Positions 54,757 through 63,537 of a stretch of DNA of 64,000 bases are shown in pieces. Position numbers and translations under genes: made by a program. The stretch is from Snuella sedimenti (lineage in GTDB: Bacteria; Bacteroidota; Bacteroidia; Flavobacteriales; Flavobacteriaceae): contig NZ_JAELVQ010000019.1 in assembly GCF_016428595.1 (NCBI RefSeq), forward strand, positions 1-64,000, in the 5' to 3' direction. Numbering within the stretch: the first letter of the stretch is position 1; the number at the start of each line of letters is the position of its first letter. The notes beneath the pieces are model-generated. The model worked only from the letters and a program-made list of their open reading frames with translations. It did no database searches and was not told the origin of the DNA.

Positions 54757-55755
54757 CTATAAATGCCTCGTGTGCTTACGTCGAGGTAGTTTGCTTATTA
54801 TATTAGGCTTAGGACTGGTTTTAAAAACAAGCCCACTGGTTAGTCTATATGTTGGTGTTAGTTGTGTGCCATCAACAAAGCTGTATATGGGTAATTCGGC
54901 TTTTAAGGAAAATGAAAGTTGGGGTGTTAAGCTGATACTAAAATTGGGGATAACAAATACCCAGTTGCCTCCTGTATTGTCTAAATTAAAGTTGTTAACT
55001 TTATCTTGATTTGCATTTCTGTATTTAAACGAAATACTAGGAGTGACAATGGTTTTGTAAAAAAGGAATTGGTCTGAAAAATGAATAAAGGCCTGTAGTT
55101 CATTTCCAAATTTATAGGCAGAATCGCCAAAATAGGATGTGTTTGTTCCTGTACTACGGTAAATTATATTTGATGAAACTGAAAAAGAAGGCCTAAAATT
55201 AAAGCTAGTACTAATTGACGACCAATACACCATATCCCATGCATTGCTACCGGGTTGAAGGTCGGCATTTAATGTAATGCCTTGGTCGTTTGTTTCAGTA
55301 GAAGATCCCAAGGGAAGTTTTGTTCCTAAACCAATGGCCAGATCGGTATTCTTGCCCATTATTTTAGGGAACTTGTATTTTGCTAGCAAAACGGCATCAC
55401 CAATGCCAGAAGTTTTATCTAGGTTTTCATTGTTAAATTGACTTATTTTTCTACGTTGGTTGACCCAGGAAAACAAGCCTTCAATTGAAAGATTATTGGT
55501 AAGTGCGTAGTTAGCATTAAGTAAAACAGAGTGGGTAATTCGTAGTCGGGCATCGTCATCCAGTTTGTCATTGCCATTGTTAAGGGTGTTCAAATTATTA
55601 TAGTCGTAGTGAAGGCCTATTTGCAGGCTTCCTTTTTCTAAAATGGGCAGTCCAATATTATTTGAAAGTGGTATCCCGCCCGAGCAACATGTTTGGGCAT
55701 TAATTTGTAAAACAGGAAGCATACAAACAATCGAAAGCAATTCTTTAAAACACAT
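54757..55755 (-). CDS. Outer-membrane barrel protein of unknown function
   Basis: This 332-residue protein has a signal peptide ending near LQINAQ, and the mature part opens TCCSGGIPLSNN, with two adjacent cysteines. The rest shows the strand/turn alternation of a barrel (GSLQIGLHYDYNNL, DLAIGLGTKLPLGSS and LSFSLKAELPIYSF), recalling the MetA-pathway/transporter-like barrels of Bacteroidota. The terminal PRRKHTRHL overlaps a GAGGC-like inverted repeat and is an odd end for a barrel, where an aromatic strand is expected, so the original C-terminus may have been altered. Confidence 0.7.
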   Translation of the reverse strand: MCFKELLSIVCMLPVLQINAQTCCSGGIPLSNNIGLPILEKGSLQIGLHYDYNNLNTLNNGNDKLDDDARLRITHSVLLNANYALTNNLSIEGLFSWVNQRRKISQFNNENLDKTSGIGDAVLLAKYKFPKIMGKNTDLAIGLGTKLPLGSSTETNDQGITLNADLQPGSNAWDMVYWSSISTSFNFRPSFSVSSNIIYRSTGTNTSYFGDSAYKFGNELQAFIHFSDQFLFYKTIVTPSISFKYRNANQDKVNNFNLDNTGGNWVFVIPNFSISLTPQLSFSLKAELPIYSFVDGTQLTPTYRLTSGLVFKTSPKPNIISKLPRRKHTRHL

Positions 55756-55979
55756 AGCAAGTTTCTTGTGGATATATAAGAAGTCGTTGCTATATGTGTA
55801 TCCTTACTGGTTTTAAGAATTGACCATCTATGTTGTGTTAGTATAAACGATTGAAAATTATTTGTTTAAGGTGAGGTTTGTTGGAGTTTGTCTTGAGTTT
55901 TTCAACTACCTTACAGGTTATGCCCTAAGGTTGACTTAATTCAAATTCATAGCCAAATTAAAGGCTTTGATCGATAAGA

Positions 55980-56004
55980 ATCCTCGAGGTCTTGCCTCGA
56001 GGAT
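55980..56004. repeat. Perfect 10-bp-arm palindrome
   Basis: ATCCTCGAGG and CCTCGAGGAT form a perfect stem with loop TCTTG. It sits 22 bp after the end of the 72-residue gene on the minus strand but lacks a T-run. It is related in sequence to 54724-54740. Confidence 0.75.
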
Positions 56005-56025
56005 AGTTTGTTTCAAGAAATTCTT

Positions 56026-56244
56026 TTATTGCAATTCTTCGCAGTAAAATCCGTGGCGCTTTAGGGCATTGCATACCGTTTTTGCTTTGAGCATTTGGGA
56101 TTCGACTCGGAGAATGTTATCGCAATCCTCCAAGTCAAAATTCCAACGACCCTGCCTCGCGACCAATGTGTCCAAAAGCGGTTGTAGCAGCTTTATGTGC
56201 TTTGGTCTAGAAATAGAAGTTTTAAATACTAAAACGGTTTTCAT
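56026..56244 (-). CDS. Small HMA-like (ferredoxin-fold) protein without metal site
   Basis: This 72-residue protein reads VLVFKTSISRPKHIKLLQPLLD, then NFDLEDCDNILRVES and a C-terminal KRHGFYCEELQ. The beta-alpha-beta-beta-alpha-beta pattern and the NxDLEDCDxxLR segment are those of heavy-metal-associated-like small proteins common in Bacteroidota, but the CxxC metal site is absent. It follows the DinB gene by 22 bp on the same strand and is probably in one operon under the WYL regulator. Confidence 0.75.
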   Translation of the reverse strand: MKTVLVFKTSISRPKHIKLLQPLLDTLVARQGRWNFDLEDCDNILRVESQMLKAKTVCNALKRHGFYCEELQ

Positions 56245-56266
56245 GGGCTGTTCGTTTTAAGATTGA

Positions 56267-56764
56267 TTAGCGTTCGTAAAAAGCAGGTGGTTCAATACCT
56301 AAAGAACGTAAATACACATAGCCTTGTCCGCGATGGTGTATTTCGTTATCTATAAAGTAGAAAATAGATGACTGCACGGTGCCTTCATATTGCCCAAATA
56401 TCTTGATGGTGTTCTGGAATTGATCTGGTTTTATTTGAGTCCAATACCTATTGATCTCGTCGGTAGCTTTGTCCCAGAGTTCAAGTAATTTCTCTTTTTT
56501 GTTATTGTGTTCAAAGTGCTCGTTAAGTGGAGCCATTTCTCCTGTGGCAATTTCTTTAATACCGGGGGCTGCAATGCCTAAAAGCTCCATGACCATTTCC
56601 GAAAAAGGACGCATACCACCAATGGTGTGATTAAAAAAAGCGTCTTCAGGAAAAGCTTCAATAGTTCTTCGCGTAAGACTTCTGTGTCCTTGCCAGTGAT
56701 TAATTAGTTGGGTTGGTGTTATCACTTGATGTGTTTTTGTGCTTTTGTTCAATGTTGTTTCCAT
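56267..56764 (-). CDS. DinB family protein
   Basis: This 165-residue protein has the four-helix DinB/YfiT fold. A first metal-ligand region is GHRSLTRRTIEAFPEDAFF and the last is FIDNEIHHRGQGYVYLRSLG with the conserved His pair. Members are stress-induced putative thiol transferases (bacillithiol/mycothiol-type S-transferases). It is transcribed divergently from a YafY/WYL regulator, with matching dyad operators between them, so it is probably the regulator's target. Confidence 0.9.
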   Translation of the reverse strand: METTLNKSTKTHQVITPTQLINHWQGHRSLTRRTIEAFPEDAFFNHTIGGMRPFSEMVMELLGIAAPGIKEIATGEMAPLNEHFEHNNKKEKLLELWDKATDEINRYWTQIKPDQFQNTIKIFGQYEGTVQSSIFYFIDNEIHHRGQGYVYLRSLGIEPPAFYER

Positions 56765-56815
56765 GTTCTAGTTTTTAATCATTTTTAATTATTGAACAAA
56801 GTTAAAATCGGTGTA

Positions 56816-56835
56816 TGACAGCCCTTTGTCAGCAG
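56816..56835. promoter_or_regulatory. Operator 1 of the WYL regulator (DinB side)
   Basis: TGACA-N6-TGTCA (56816-56831) lies 51 bp before the DinB start. The 20-bp stretch TGACAGCCCTTTGTCAGCAG is the inverted copy (19 of 20) of 56925-56944. Confidence 0.7.
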
Positions 56836-56924
56836 TGAAAAATAATTTTCATTTTTGTTTTATTATGTTGTAAATCAATGTTTTGATGTGGCGTCTTGAC
56901 TGGGGGATATAATCTTTTGATACC

Positions 56925-56944
56925 CTGCTGACAAAGGGGTGTCA
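56925..56944. promoter_or_regulatory. Operator 2 of the WYL regulator (regulator side)
   Basis: TGACA-N6-TGTCA (56929-56944) inside CTGCTGACAAAGGGGTGTCA, the inverted partner of 56816-56835. It sits 123 bp before the regulator's likely start, consistent with autoregulation. Confidence 0.7.
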
Positions 56945-57067
56945 CCAGCAATGCCTTAATTTGTACTGTAGCAATGTTAATGTTGAATTATTATGGATAA
57001 ATTGAACCCTAATTTCGACTTATGCATTAAATTGAAGACCTATCTTTGGGAGATATACTATGCTATT

Positions 57068-58024
57068 ATGAGTTTAGATACAGTAAAACGTTTTGATCGT
57101 ATTGTTGCAATTCTTGTGCAATTACAGTCCAAACGTATTGTAAAAGCGCAAGAATTGGCAGACCGATTTCAGGTAAGCTTGCGGACTATTTATAGAGACA
57201 TTCGAACCTTGGAGGCTTCCGGGGTTCCAATTGTTAGTGAAGCAGGAGTGGGGTATTCTATTATGGATGGCTATCGATTGCCCCCTGTTATGTTTACACG
57301 TGAGGAAGCTGGAAGCTTTGTTGCAGCTGAAAAGTTTATGCAAAAATTTGTAGATAAATCGCTAGGGAATTATCACGAGTCTGCAATGTTTAAAATAAAG
57401 TCTGTGTTAAGAGGGGCCGAAAAAGACTGGATTTCTGCCTTAGAAACACAAATTGTTGTAGATCCTTCCCGTGAACTGTTCAATAAAAAAATACCAAATG
57501 CCCTGGAAATACTCTTTGAGAGTATAGCCGAAAAAAAACAGGTATTTTTAAAATACCTTGCATTAAATAGTGAAACACCTTCCGAAAGATTTGTTGAACC
57601 TGTTGGTTTATTTCATGAAAATGGCTTTTGGTATGTATTGGGCTATTGCCATTTAAGAAAGGATTACAGGCAATTTAGAACCGATAGGATGCTAATGATT
57701 AAAAGAACGCAGCAGGTTTTTACAAAAGAACATGGCACAATTGATGAGCACCGACAAAAGGATAAAACCGTTCAAAAAACTAAAGTTAAGATTTTGGTCG
57801 ATAAAACTATAGCACGCTATATAAATGGTAATAAAAAGTATTATGGTTTTGTTTCAGAAACGATTAAAGGCCATCAAGTGGAGATGACCTTTGAAACTTC
57901 CGATTTGGAAAACGGATTCCCAAGATGGTATCTTATGTTTGGTGATTATGCTGAAATTATCGAGCCCGAAAGTTTAAAAATCCGGGTTAAAGATATTTTG
58001 AATAAAACGGCCGCAAAGCTTTAA
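57068..58024 (+). CDS. YafY-type HTH/WYL transcription regulator
   Basis: The frame opens at 56993, but Met26 (57068) begins the conserved MSLDTVKRFDRIVAILVQLQ and gives 318 residues, the family's usual size. An N-terminal HTH_11 winged helix (AQELADRFQVSLRTIYRDIRTLEASG) is followed by a WYL domain (RFVEPVGLFHENGFWYVLGYCHLRKDYRQF) that senses a ligand such as single-stranded DNA or a metabolite. It is divergent from DinB with two dyads between. Its stop overlaps the stop of convergent polA by three bases. Confidence 0.92.
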   Translation: MSLDTVKRFDRIVAILVQLQSKRIVKAQELADRFQVSLRTIYRDIRTLEASGVPIVSEAGVGYSIMDGYRLPPVMFTREEAGSFVAAEKFMQKFVDKSLGNYHESAMFKIKSVLRGAEKDWISALETQIVVDPSRELFNKKIPNALEILFESIAEKKQVFLKYLALNSETPSERFVEPVGLFHENGFWYVLGYCHLRKDYRQFRTDRMLMIKRTQQVFTKEHGTIDEHRQKDKTVQKTKVKILVDKTIARYINGNKKYYGFVSETIKGHQVEMTFETSDLENGFPRWYLMFGDYAEIIEPESLKIRVKDILNKTAAKL

Positions 58025-60876
58025 TGTGCCTCTAGCCAATTATTTCCAGTTCCTAGATCGACATCAAGAGGAACTTCTAATTGATAGGCATTTTCCATTT
58101 CCGTTTTTACTAAAGTTTTAATACTGTCGAGTTCAGGTTTGTAAACATCAAACACCAATTCATCATGTACCTGTAATAGCATTTTTGTTTTAAAATTACC
58201 GTCTTCCAATTTCTTGTAAATGTTTATCATGGCTATTTTAATAATGTCGGCAGCACTCCCTTGTATGGGGGCATTCACAGCATTGCGTTCTGCGGCACCA
58301 CGTACTACAGCGTTACGGGAATTGATGTCTTTTAAATAACGACGTCTACCTAAAACCGTTTGAACATAGCCATGATCACGAGCAAAATCGACTTGTTTGC
58401 TTATGTAGGCCTTTAATTTGGGATAGGTCTCATAATAGGTGTCAATAAGATCTTTGGCTTCACTTCGGGATAAGTCAGTTTGGTTGCTCAATCCAAAAGC
58501 AGAAACACCATAGATTATACCAAAGTTAACCGTTTTGGCATTGCTTCGTTGTTCGCGGGTAACTTCACTAATAGGAACATTGAATACCTTAGATGCGGTT
58601 GATGCGTGAATGTCCTCTCCTTGTTTAAATGCTTCAATCATGGTTTCTTCCTCACTTAAGGCCGCAATAATACGTAGTTCTATTTGTGAGTAATCGGCAG
58701 CCAGTAGGATGTAATCTTCGTTTCTAGGAACAAATGCTTTGCGTACTTGTCTTCCGCGTTCTGTACGAATAGGGATGTTCTGTAAATTGGGGTTGTTGCT
58801 ACTCAACCTGCCAGTAGCAGCTACAGTTTGCATGTAGTCTGTATGAACCCTGCCTGTTGTAGGGTCTACTTGTAACGGTAAAGCATCAACATAAGTACTT
58901 TTTAGCTTCGAAAGCCCCCTAAAATCTAAAATATGCTGAATAATGGTATGGTCTTTCGCTAAATAGGACAGTATGTCTTCCGATGTTGCATATTGTCCCG
59001 TTTTGGTCTTTTTAGGCTTGTCTACCAGTTTTAGTTTGTCAAATAAGATGTCTCCTAATTGTTTTGGTGAAGCAATGTTGAATTCTTCTCCAGCTTCAGC
59101 GTATATTTTACCTTCTAAAGCTTTTATGTCACTATTTAATTGTTCAGCTAAGGACGTTAGAAAGTCTTTGTCCAGATTAATGCCCTCTAGTTCCATAGCG
59201 GCCAGTACTCTTAATAGCGGCACTTCTATGTCGTCAAACAATTTTTGGGTGCTGGCTTGGTCTAGTTCATTGGCAAAATGCTCTTTGAGTTGTAGTGTAA
59301 TATCGGCATCCTCAACAGCGTATTCTGTTTGCTTTTCAACGGGGACGTCTCGCATCGATAATTGGTTTTTTCCTTTTTTACCAATAAGTTCAGTAATGGA
59401 AATAGGCGTATAATTTAAATAGGTTTCAGCCAGTACGTCCATGTTATGGCGCATATCAGGATTAATTAGATAATGCGCTAGCATGGTGTCAAATAGTTTG
59501 CCTTTTACTGTAATATTGTATTTAGCTAAGACTTTAATGTCATATTTTAAATTCTGACCAATTTTTTCAATATGTTCAGCCTCAAAGAATGGGCGTAATT
59601 GTTCTATGAGTTCTTGTGCTGCTGCTTTGTCTTCTGGAAACGGTAAATAAAAACCTTTACCTGCTTCCCATGAAAAAGCAATGCCTACCAAGTTTGCAGC
59701 TAAAGGGTTGATATCGGTGGTTTCGGTGTCAAAACAAACACTGTTTTGGTTCATTAAGTTTTTTAGGAACAATTTAATAGCCAGATTAGATGTAATACTT
59801 TGGTAAAAATGCGAAGTGGTACTAGCCGTTTTTCTGGTATATCCTGATGAGGTTTCTGTTGTTGTAGCTTCGGAAGTATCGTTACTACCAAATAACGAAA
59901 ATTGACCGGCACCTGCCGCTACTTGTTCTTTTGGTGTTGCTTTGGTGTCTGCTGTTGTTTCTGGTATACTTTGGTTGTCTTCAGAAGCGTTAACGGCAAA
60001 GGTCTTTGTGAAATTATCAATAAGTCTTCTAAATTCCAGTTCCTGAAAGATTTCCGTAACCTTGGGGATATCGGGTTGCTCAAGCTCAAAATCTTTGGCA
60101 TTAAAGGTTACAGGTACATCCAGCATTATGGTTGCCAGTTTTTTTGAAAGTAAGCCCAATTCTTTGTTAGCTTCTACTTTTTCTTTCATTTTGCCTTTTA
60201 GCTCATGGGTGTTTTCAAATAAACCTTCCATGCTGCCATATTGCGCCAAGAACTTTTTGGCTGTTTTTTCGCCTACACCAGGGAGTCCTGGAATATTATC
60301 GCTAGAGTCACCCATCATGCCTAAAAAGTCTATAACTTGTAAGGGATCTGTAACTTCAAACTTTTTCTGTACTTCTGGAATGCCCCAAGTTTCGTAGCCG
60401 CCACCAAACGATTTTGGACGGTACATAAAAATGTTTTCCGAAACCAATTGGGCAAAATCTTTGTCTGGTGTCACCATAAAGGTTTGGTAACCTTCTTTTT
60501 CGGCTTGTTTAGATAGTGTGCCTATAACATCGTCGGCTTCATAGCCTTCTTTAACCATAATAGGGATATGCATGGCCTTTAAAATTTCCTGAATGTATGG
60601 TACTGCCACTTTTATGGCTTCAGGCGTTTCGTCACGGTTTGCTTTGTAAGCTTCATACATGTCCACACGATCGCTACTACCACCTTTATCAAAGCAAACT
60701 GCTAAATGATCTGGGCGTTCCCGTTTTATAACATCCAAAAGCGAGTTCATAAAGCCCATAATGGCAGACGTGTCTACACCTTTGGAATTGATTCTCGGAT
60801 TTTTAATAAAGGCATAGTAACCACGGAAAATTAACGCGTAAGCATCGACTAAAAAAAGACGTTTTTGATCTGACAT
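58021..60876 (-). CDS. polA: DNA polymerase I
   Basis: This 951-residue protein has all three domains. The 5'-3' exonuclease (LFLVDAYALIFRGYYAF, then SSDNIPGLPGVGEKTA) covers about residues 1-290. A low-complexity linker follows (about 295-350). The 3'-5' exonuclease has its first catalytic pair in FDTETTDINPL, so proofreading is likely kept, and the polymerase has AADYSQIELRIIAA and QVHDELVFDVY. It acts in repair and Okazaki fragment processing. Confidence 0.98.
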   Translation of the reverse strand: MSDQKRLFLVDAYALIFRGYYAFIKNPRINSKGVDTSAIMGFMNSLLDVIKRERPDHLAVCFDKGGSSDRVDMYEAYKANRDETPEAIKVAVPYIQEILKAMHIPIMVKEGYEADDVIGTLSKQAEKEGYQTFMVTPDKDFAQLVSENIFMYRPKSFGGGYETWGIPEVQKKFEVTDPLQVIDFLGMMGDSSDNIPGLPGVGEKTAKKFLAQYGSMEGLFENTHELKGKMKEKVEANKELGLLSKKLATIMLDVPVTFNAKDFELEQPDIPKVTEIFQELEFRRLIDNFTKTFAVNASEDNQSIPETTADTKATPKEQVAAGAGQFSLFGSNDTSEATTTETSSGYTRKTASTTSHFYQSITSNLAIKLFLKNLMNQNSVCFDTETTDINPLAANLVGIAFSWEAGKGFYLPFPEDKAAAQELIEQLRPFFEAEHIEKIGQNLKYDIKVLAKYNITVKGKLFDTMLAHYLINPDMRHNMDVLAETYLNYTPISITELIGKKGKNQLSMRDVPVEKQTEYAVEDADITLQLKEHFANELDQASTQKLFDDIEVPLLRVLAAMELEGINLDKDFLTSLAEQLNSDIKALEGKIYAEAGEEFNIASPKQLGDILFDKLKLVDKPKKTKTGQYATSEDILSYLAKDHTIIQHILDFRGLSKLKSTYVDALPLQVDPTTGRVHTDYMQTVAATGRLSSNNPNLQNIPIRTERGRQVRKAFVPRNEDYILLAADYSQIELRIIAALSEEETMIEAFKQGEDIHASTASKVFNVPISEVTREQRSNAKTVNFGIIYGVSAFGLSNQTDLSRSEAKDLIDTYYETYPKLKAYISKQVDFARDHGYVQTVLGRRRYLKDINSRNAVVRGAAERNAVNAPIQGSAADIIKIAMINIYKKLEDGNFKTKMLLQVHDELVFDVYKPELDSIKTLVKTEMENAYQLEVPLDVDLGTGNNWLEAH

Positions 60877-61020
60877 GTATTGATTTTTTTGAAGTTTATA
60901 AAACTACAAAAAGTTATGACCCCATAGAAATTAATTGAGTTACAATTTTGCAGCCTAGTTTTATTTTTAGTCGATTATTATAGGAGAGTATCATTATATT
61001 TGCCTTAATTATTAAGTATT

Positions 61021-61752
61021 ATGATAGTAGAAGTTTGTGCAAATTCATTCGAATCGGCTGTAAATGCAGAAAAGGCAGGAGCACACCGTATTGAATTGTG
61101 TTCGGAATTGGCGGTTGGGGGTATAACACCATCTTACGGATTGATAAAAAGGGTAACGGAAACCTTAACGATTCCTGTATTTGTGTTGATTAGGCCAAGA
61201 AGTGGTAATTTCACTTATAGTGTGGACGAGTTTGAAATTATGAAGCAGGATATCCTTATGTGTGAAGAATTAGGTTGTGCCGGAATTGTTTCAGGCGTTT
61301 TGCATAATGATCAAACGATAGATGTTATCCGTACACAAGAACTTATCACGCTTTCAAAGTCTTTAAATTTTACGTTTCATCGTGCATTCGATTGGGTGCC
61401 TGATGCCAAATTGGCCTTAGAACAATTAATAAAAATGGGAGCTGATCGTGTGCTTACATCAGGTCAAGAAGCATCGGCAGCAAAGGGCATTGACTTATTA
61501 CAGACGTTAAATACCTTAGCTAATGGTATTATAGGGATTCTTCCGGGAGGTGGTATTAAACCAGAAAATGCGGCACTATTTAAAAAAGCTGCATTTTCAG
61601 AAATTCATGTCTCTGCCTCAGCTATCGAAACGGTTGGTGACAAACCCAAGGTTTCGATGAACAGTGATAAATTTTTTGATGAAACCATTCATTCATATTC
61701 AGATGTTGCTACCATTCAAAAGATATTAAAGGAAACGCATCCATCCAGTTAG
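61021..61752 (+). CDS. cutC: Copper homeostasis protein CutC
   Basis: This 243-residue TIM-barrel protein reads VEVCANSFESAVNAEKAGAH, and then RIELCSELAVGGITPSYGLI, both standard CutC, with FHRAFDWVPD in the middle and ILPGGGIKPENAALF late. The direct role in copper handling is disputed. A TATATTTG box at 60995-61002 lies 18 bp before the start. Confidence 0.95.
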   Translation: MIVEVCANSFESAVNAEKAGAHRIELCSELAVGGITPSYGLIKRVTETLTIPVFVLIRPRSGNFTYSVDEFEIMKQDILMCEELGCAGIVSGVLHNDQTIDVIRTQELITLSKSLNFTFHRAFDWVPDAKLALEQLIKMGADRVLTSGQEASAAKGIDLLQTLNTLANGIIGILPGGGIKPENAALFKKAAFSEIHVSASAIETVGDKPKVSMNSDKFFDETIHSYSDVATIQKILKETHPSS

Positions 61753-61853
61753 TATTTTCTAAACGGCATTGTATCAATTCTTAAGGTAGCGTTAAATCTA
61801 TTTCAGTATTTATTTTACTGTTTAAAATGAAGTATCTTTGGTGAAAAATCACT

Positions 61854-63089
61854 ATGCTTCGTTGGATATTTTTTCTTGCTCTTTTTGGAATGATAGACCT
61901 TTATGCCTTTCAGGCATTTAAGACGGTAGTTAAAAATAATTGGCTTCTAATACTTTATTGGTGCATTACTGTTTTTGTTATAGGCAATTTTGTATTTCAT
62001 TATTATGGATTTAACCGAAGTGATGGTTTTACCCAAGCGCATGCGTATGCCTTTGGGCTTCTTATTGCGCTTTTAATTCCTAAAATGGTATTGTTGGTTA
62101 TAATGTTTGGCGAAGATGTGTTTAGGGTGCCTCAAGCGATCTATCGTTATTTTACCGAGGGAGATACTGCCAAAGGGAACTATTTTGCTAACCGCCGTCA
62201 GTTTTTAAGTAAGGTAGCATTAGGGATTGCTGCTATACCATTAGCATCTATTATTTATGGGATGTATCGAGGTAAATACAATTATAAGGTTTTAAAATAC
62301 ACTTTGTCTTTTGAAGATTTACCAGAAGCATTTGATGGCTACAAGATAACCCAAATTAGTGATATTCACTCCGGGAGTTTTGATAATATAGATAAGGTTA
62401 ATTATGGTGTAGATTTAATTAATTTACAGCAAAGTGATGTGATATTATTTACTGGGGATATTGTAAATAATAGTGCAGATGAGTTAAAGCCTTATGTCGA
62501 AACCTTTAGCAAATTAAAAGCTAAGGATGGTCTATTTTCGGTATTGGGAAACCATGATTATGGTGATTATATTAGTTGGGCTTCTAAAGAAGCAAAAGCA
62601 CAAAATTTGAAAGATTTAAAAGATTACCAAAAGCAGATAGGTTTTGATTTGTTGCTAAATGATAGTCGCTATATTGAAAAGAATGGTGAGCGCATTGCTT
62701 TGGTTGGGGTTGAAAACTGGGGCGCTGGTGGATTTAAAAAAGCGGGTGACTTAAAAAAGGCATCGCAGCATATTGCTAAAGAAGACTTTAAGATTTTAAT
62801 GAGTCACGATCCATCGCATTGGGAGCGAGAAGTAATTCATGACGATTATCATTATCACCTAACCTTTAGTGGGCATACCCATGGTATGCAGTTTGGTATT
62901 GAAATTCCTGGATGGTTTAAATGGAGCCCTGTTAAATGGCGTTATAAGTACTGGGCAGGCATTTACAAGGAAATGGGACAGTATATAAATGTCAACAGGG
63001 GCTTTGGTTATTTGGCGTTTCCTGGACGTGTTGGTATTTGGCCCGAAATAACCGTAATAGAGCTTAAAAAAGCTGTGAAAGAAGTATAA
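61854..63089 (+). CDS. Membrane-anchored metallophosphoesterase
   Basis: This 411-residue protein has about four hydrophobic segments in the first ~150 residues. A calcineurin-like phosphoesterase domain with all metal motifs follows: QISDIHSGS, FTGDIVNN, LGNHDYGD, MSHDPSHW and FSGHTHGMQ. YkuE-like proteins of this type hydrolyse phosphodiesters, possibly UDP-diacylglucosamine-like lipids. RRQFLSKVALGIAAIPLASI within the hydrophobic part resembles a Tat-type export signal. A TATCTTTG box (61833-61840) lies 13 bp upstream. Confidence 0.92.
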   Translation: MLRWIFFLALFGMIDLYAFQAFKTVVKNNWLLILYWCITVFVIGNFVFHYYGFNRSDGFTQAHAYAFGLLIALLIPKMVLLVIMFGEDVFRVPQAIYRYFTEGDTAKGNYFANRRQFLSKVALGIAAIPLASIIYGMYRGKYNYKVLKYTLSFEDLPEAFDGYKITQISDIHSGSFDNIDKVNYGVDLINLQQSDVILFTGDIVNNSADELKPYVETFSKLKAKDGLFSVLGNHDYGDYISWASKEAKAQNLKDLKDYQKQIGFDLLLNDSRYIEKNGERIALVGVENWGAGGFKKAGDLKKASQHIAKEDFKILMSHDPSHWEREVIHDDYHYHLTFSGHTHGMQFGIEIPGWFKWSPVKWRYKYWAGIYKEMGQYINVNRGFGYLAFPGRVGIWPEITVIELKKAVKEV

Positions 63090-63230
63090 TTATATGGAAA
63101 TGTTATATTTACTACAAAATAGCTTATTTTTATCGCTAAGAAGTAACATATCTATACCATTTTTAACTACTTTTAATTAAAGGATAAAAATTGTAGGTTT
63201 GTAATACTTGTTTGACTAAAACGATTAAAT

Positions 63231-63527
63231 ATGTCAAAATTTGGGGAACTTATTGATGTTAATGTTCCTGTTCTGTTGGACTTTTACACAGAATGGAACG
63301 AACAATCTACAGCCATGCACCCAGTGCTTAGGGATGTTGCAGCAGCACTTGGTGACAAAGCAAAAGTAATTAAGATTGATGTTGATAAAAATCAAGAGCT
63401 TGCTGAAGCTTTGCGAGTAAAAGGTTTGCCGACATTAATTATTTATAAGGATGGGGAGATGAAGTGGCGCCAAAGTGGAGAACAAGATGCTAACACCTTG
63501 ATAGGGATTATTCAAAAATACCTTTAA
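63231..63527 (+). CDS. Thioredoxin-fold protein lacking the CxxC motif
   Basis: This 98-residue protein has the complete fold, from LDFYTEWNEQSTAMHPVL through KVIKIDVDKNQELAEALRVKG to GLPTLIIYKDGEMKWRQSG with the cis-Pro. Where thioredoxin has WCGPC it has WNEQS, so it cannot do thiol-disulfide exchange. Very similar CxxC-less proteins are, to my recollection, conserved in marine Flavobacteriaceae. It probably acts as a binding or scaffold protein. Confidence 0.92.
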   Translation: MSKFGELIDVNVPVLLDFYTEWNEQSTAMHPVLRDVAAALGDKAKVIKIDVDKNQELAEALRVKGLPTLIIYKDGEMKWRQSGEQDANTLIGIIQKYL

Positions 63528-63537
63528 AAAACAATAG

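Noticed and set aside
54656-55009. 117-codon frame opposite the barrel gene
   Set aside because: It overlaps the 3' part of the barrel gene and reads as an antisense artefact.
56993-57067. Upstream start of the WYL regulator
   Set aside because: The additional 25 residues lack similarity to the family, whose normal start MSLDTVKRFD is at 57068.
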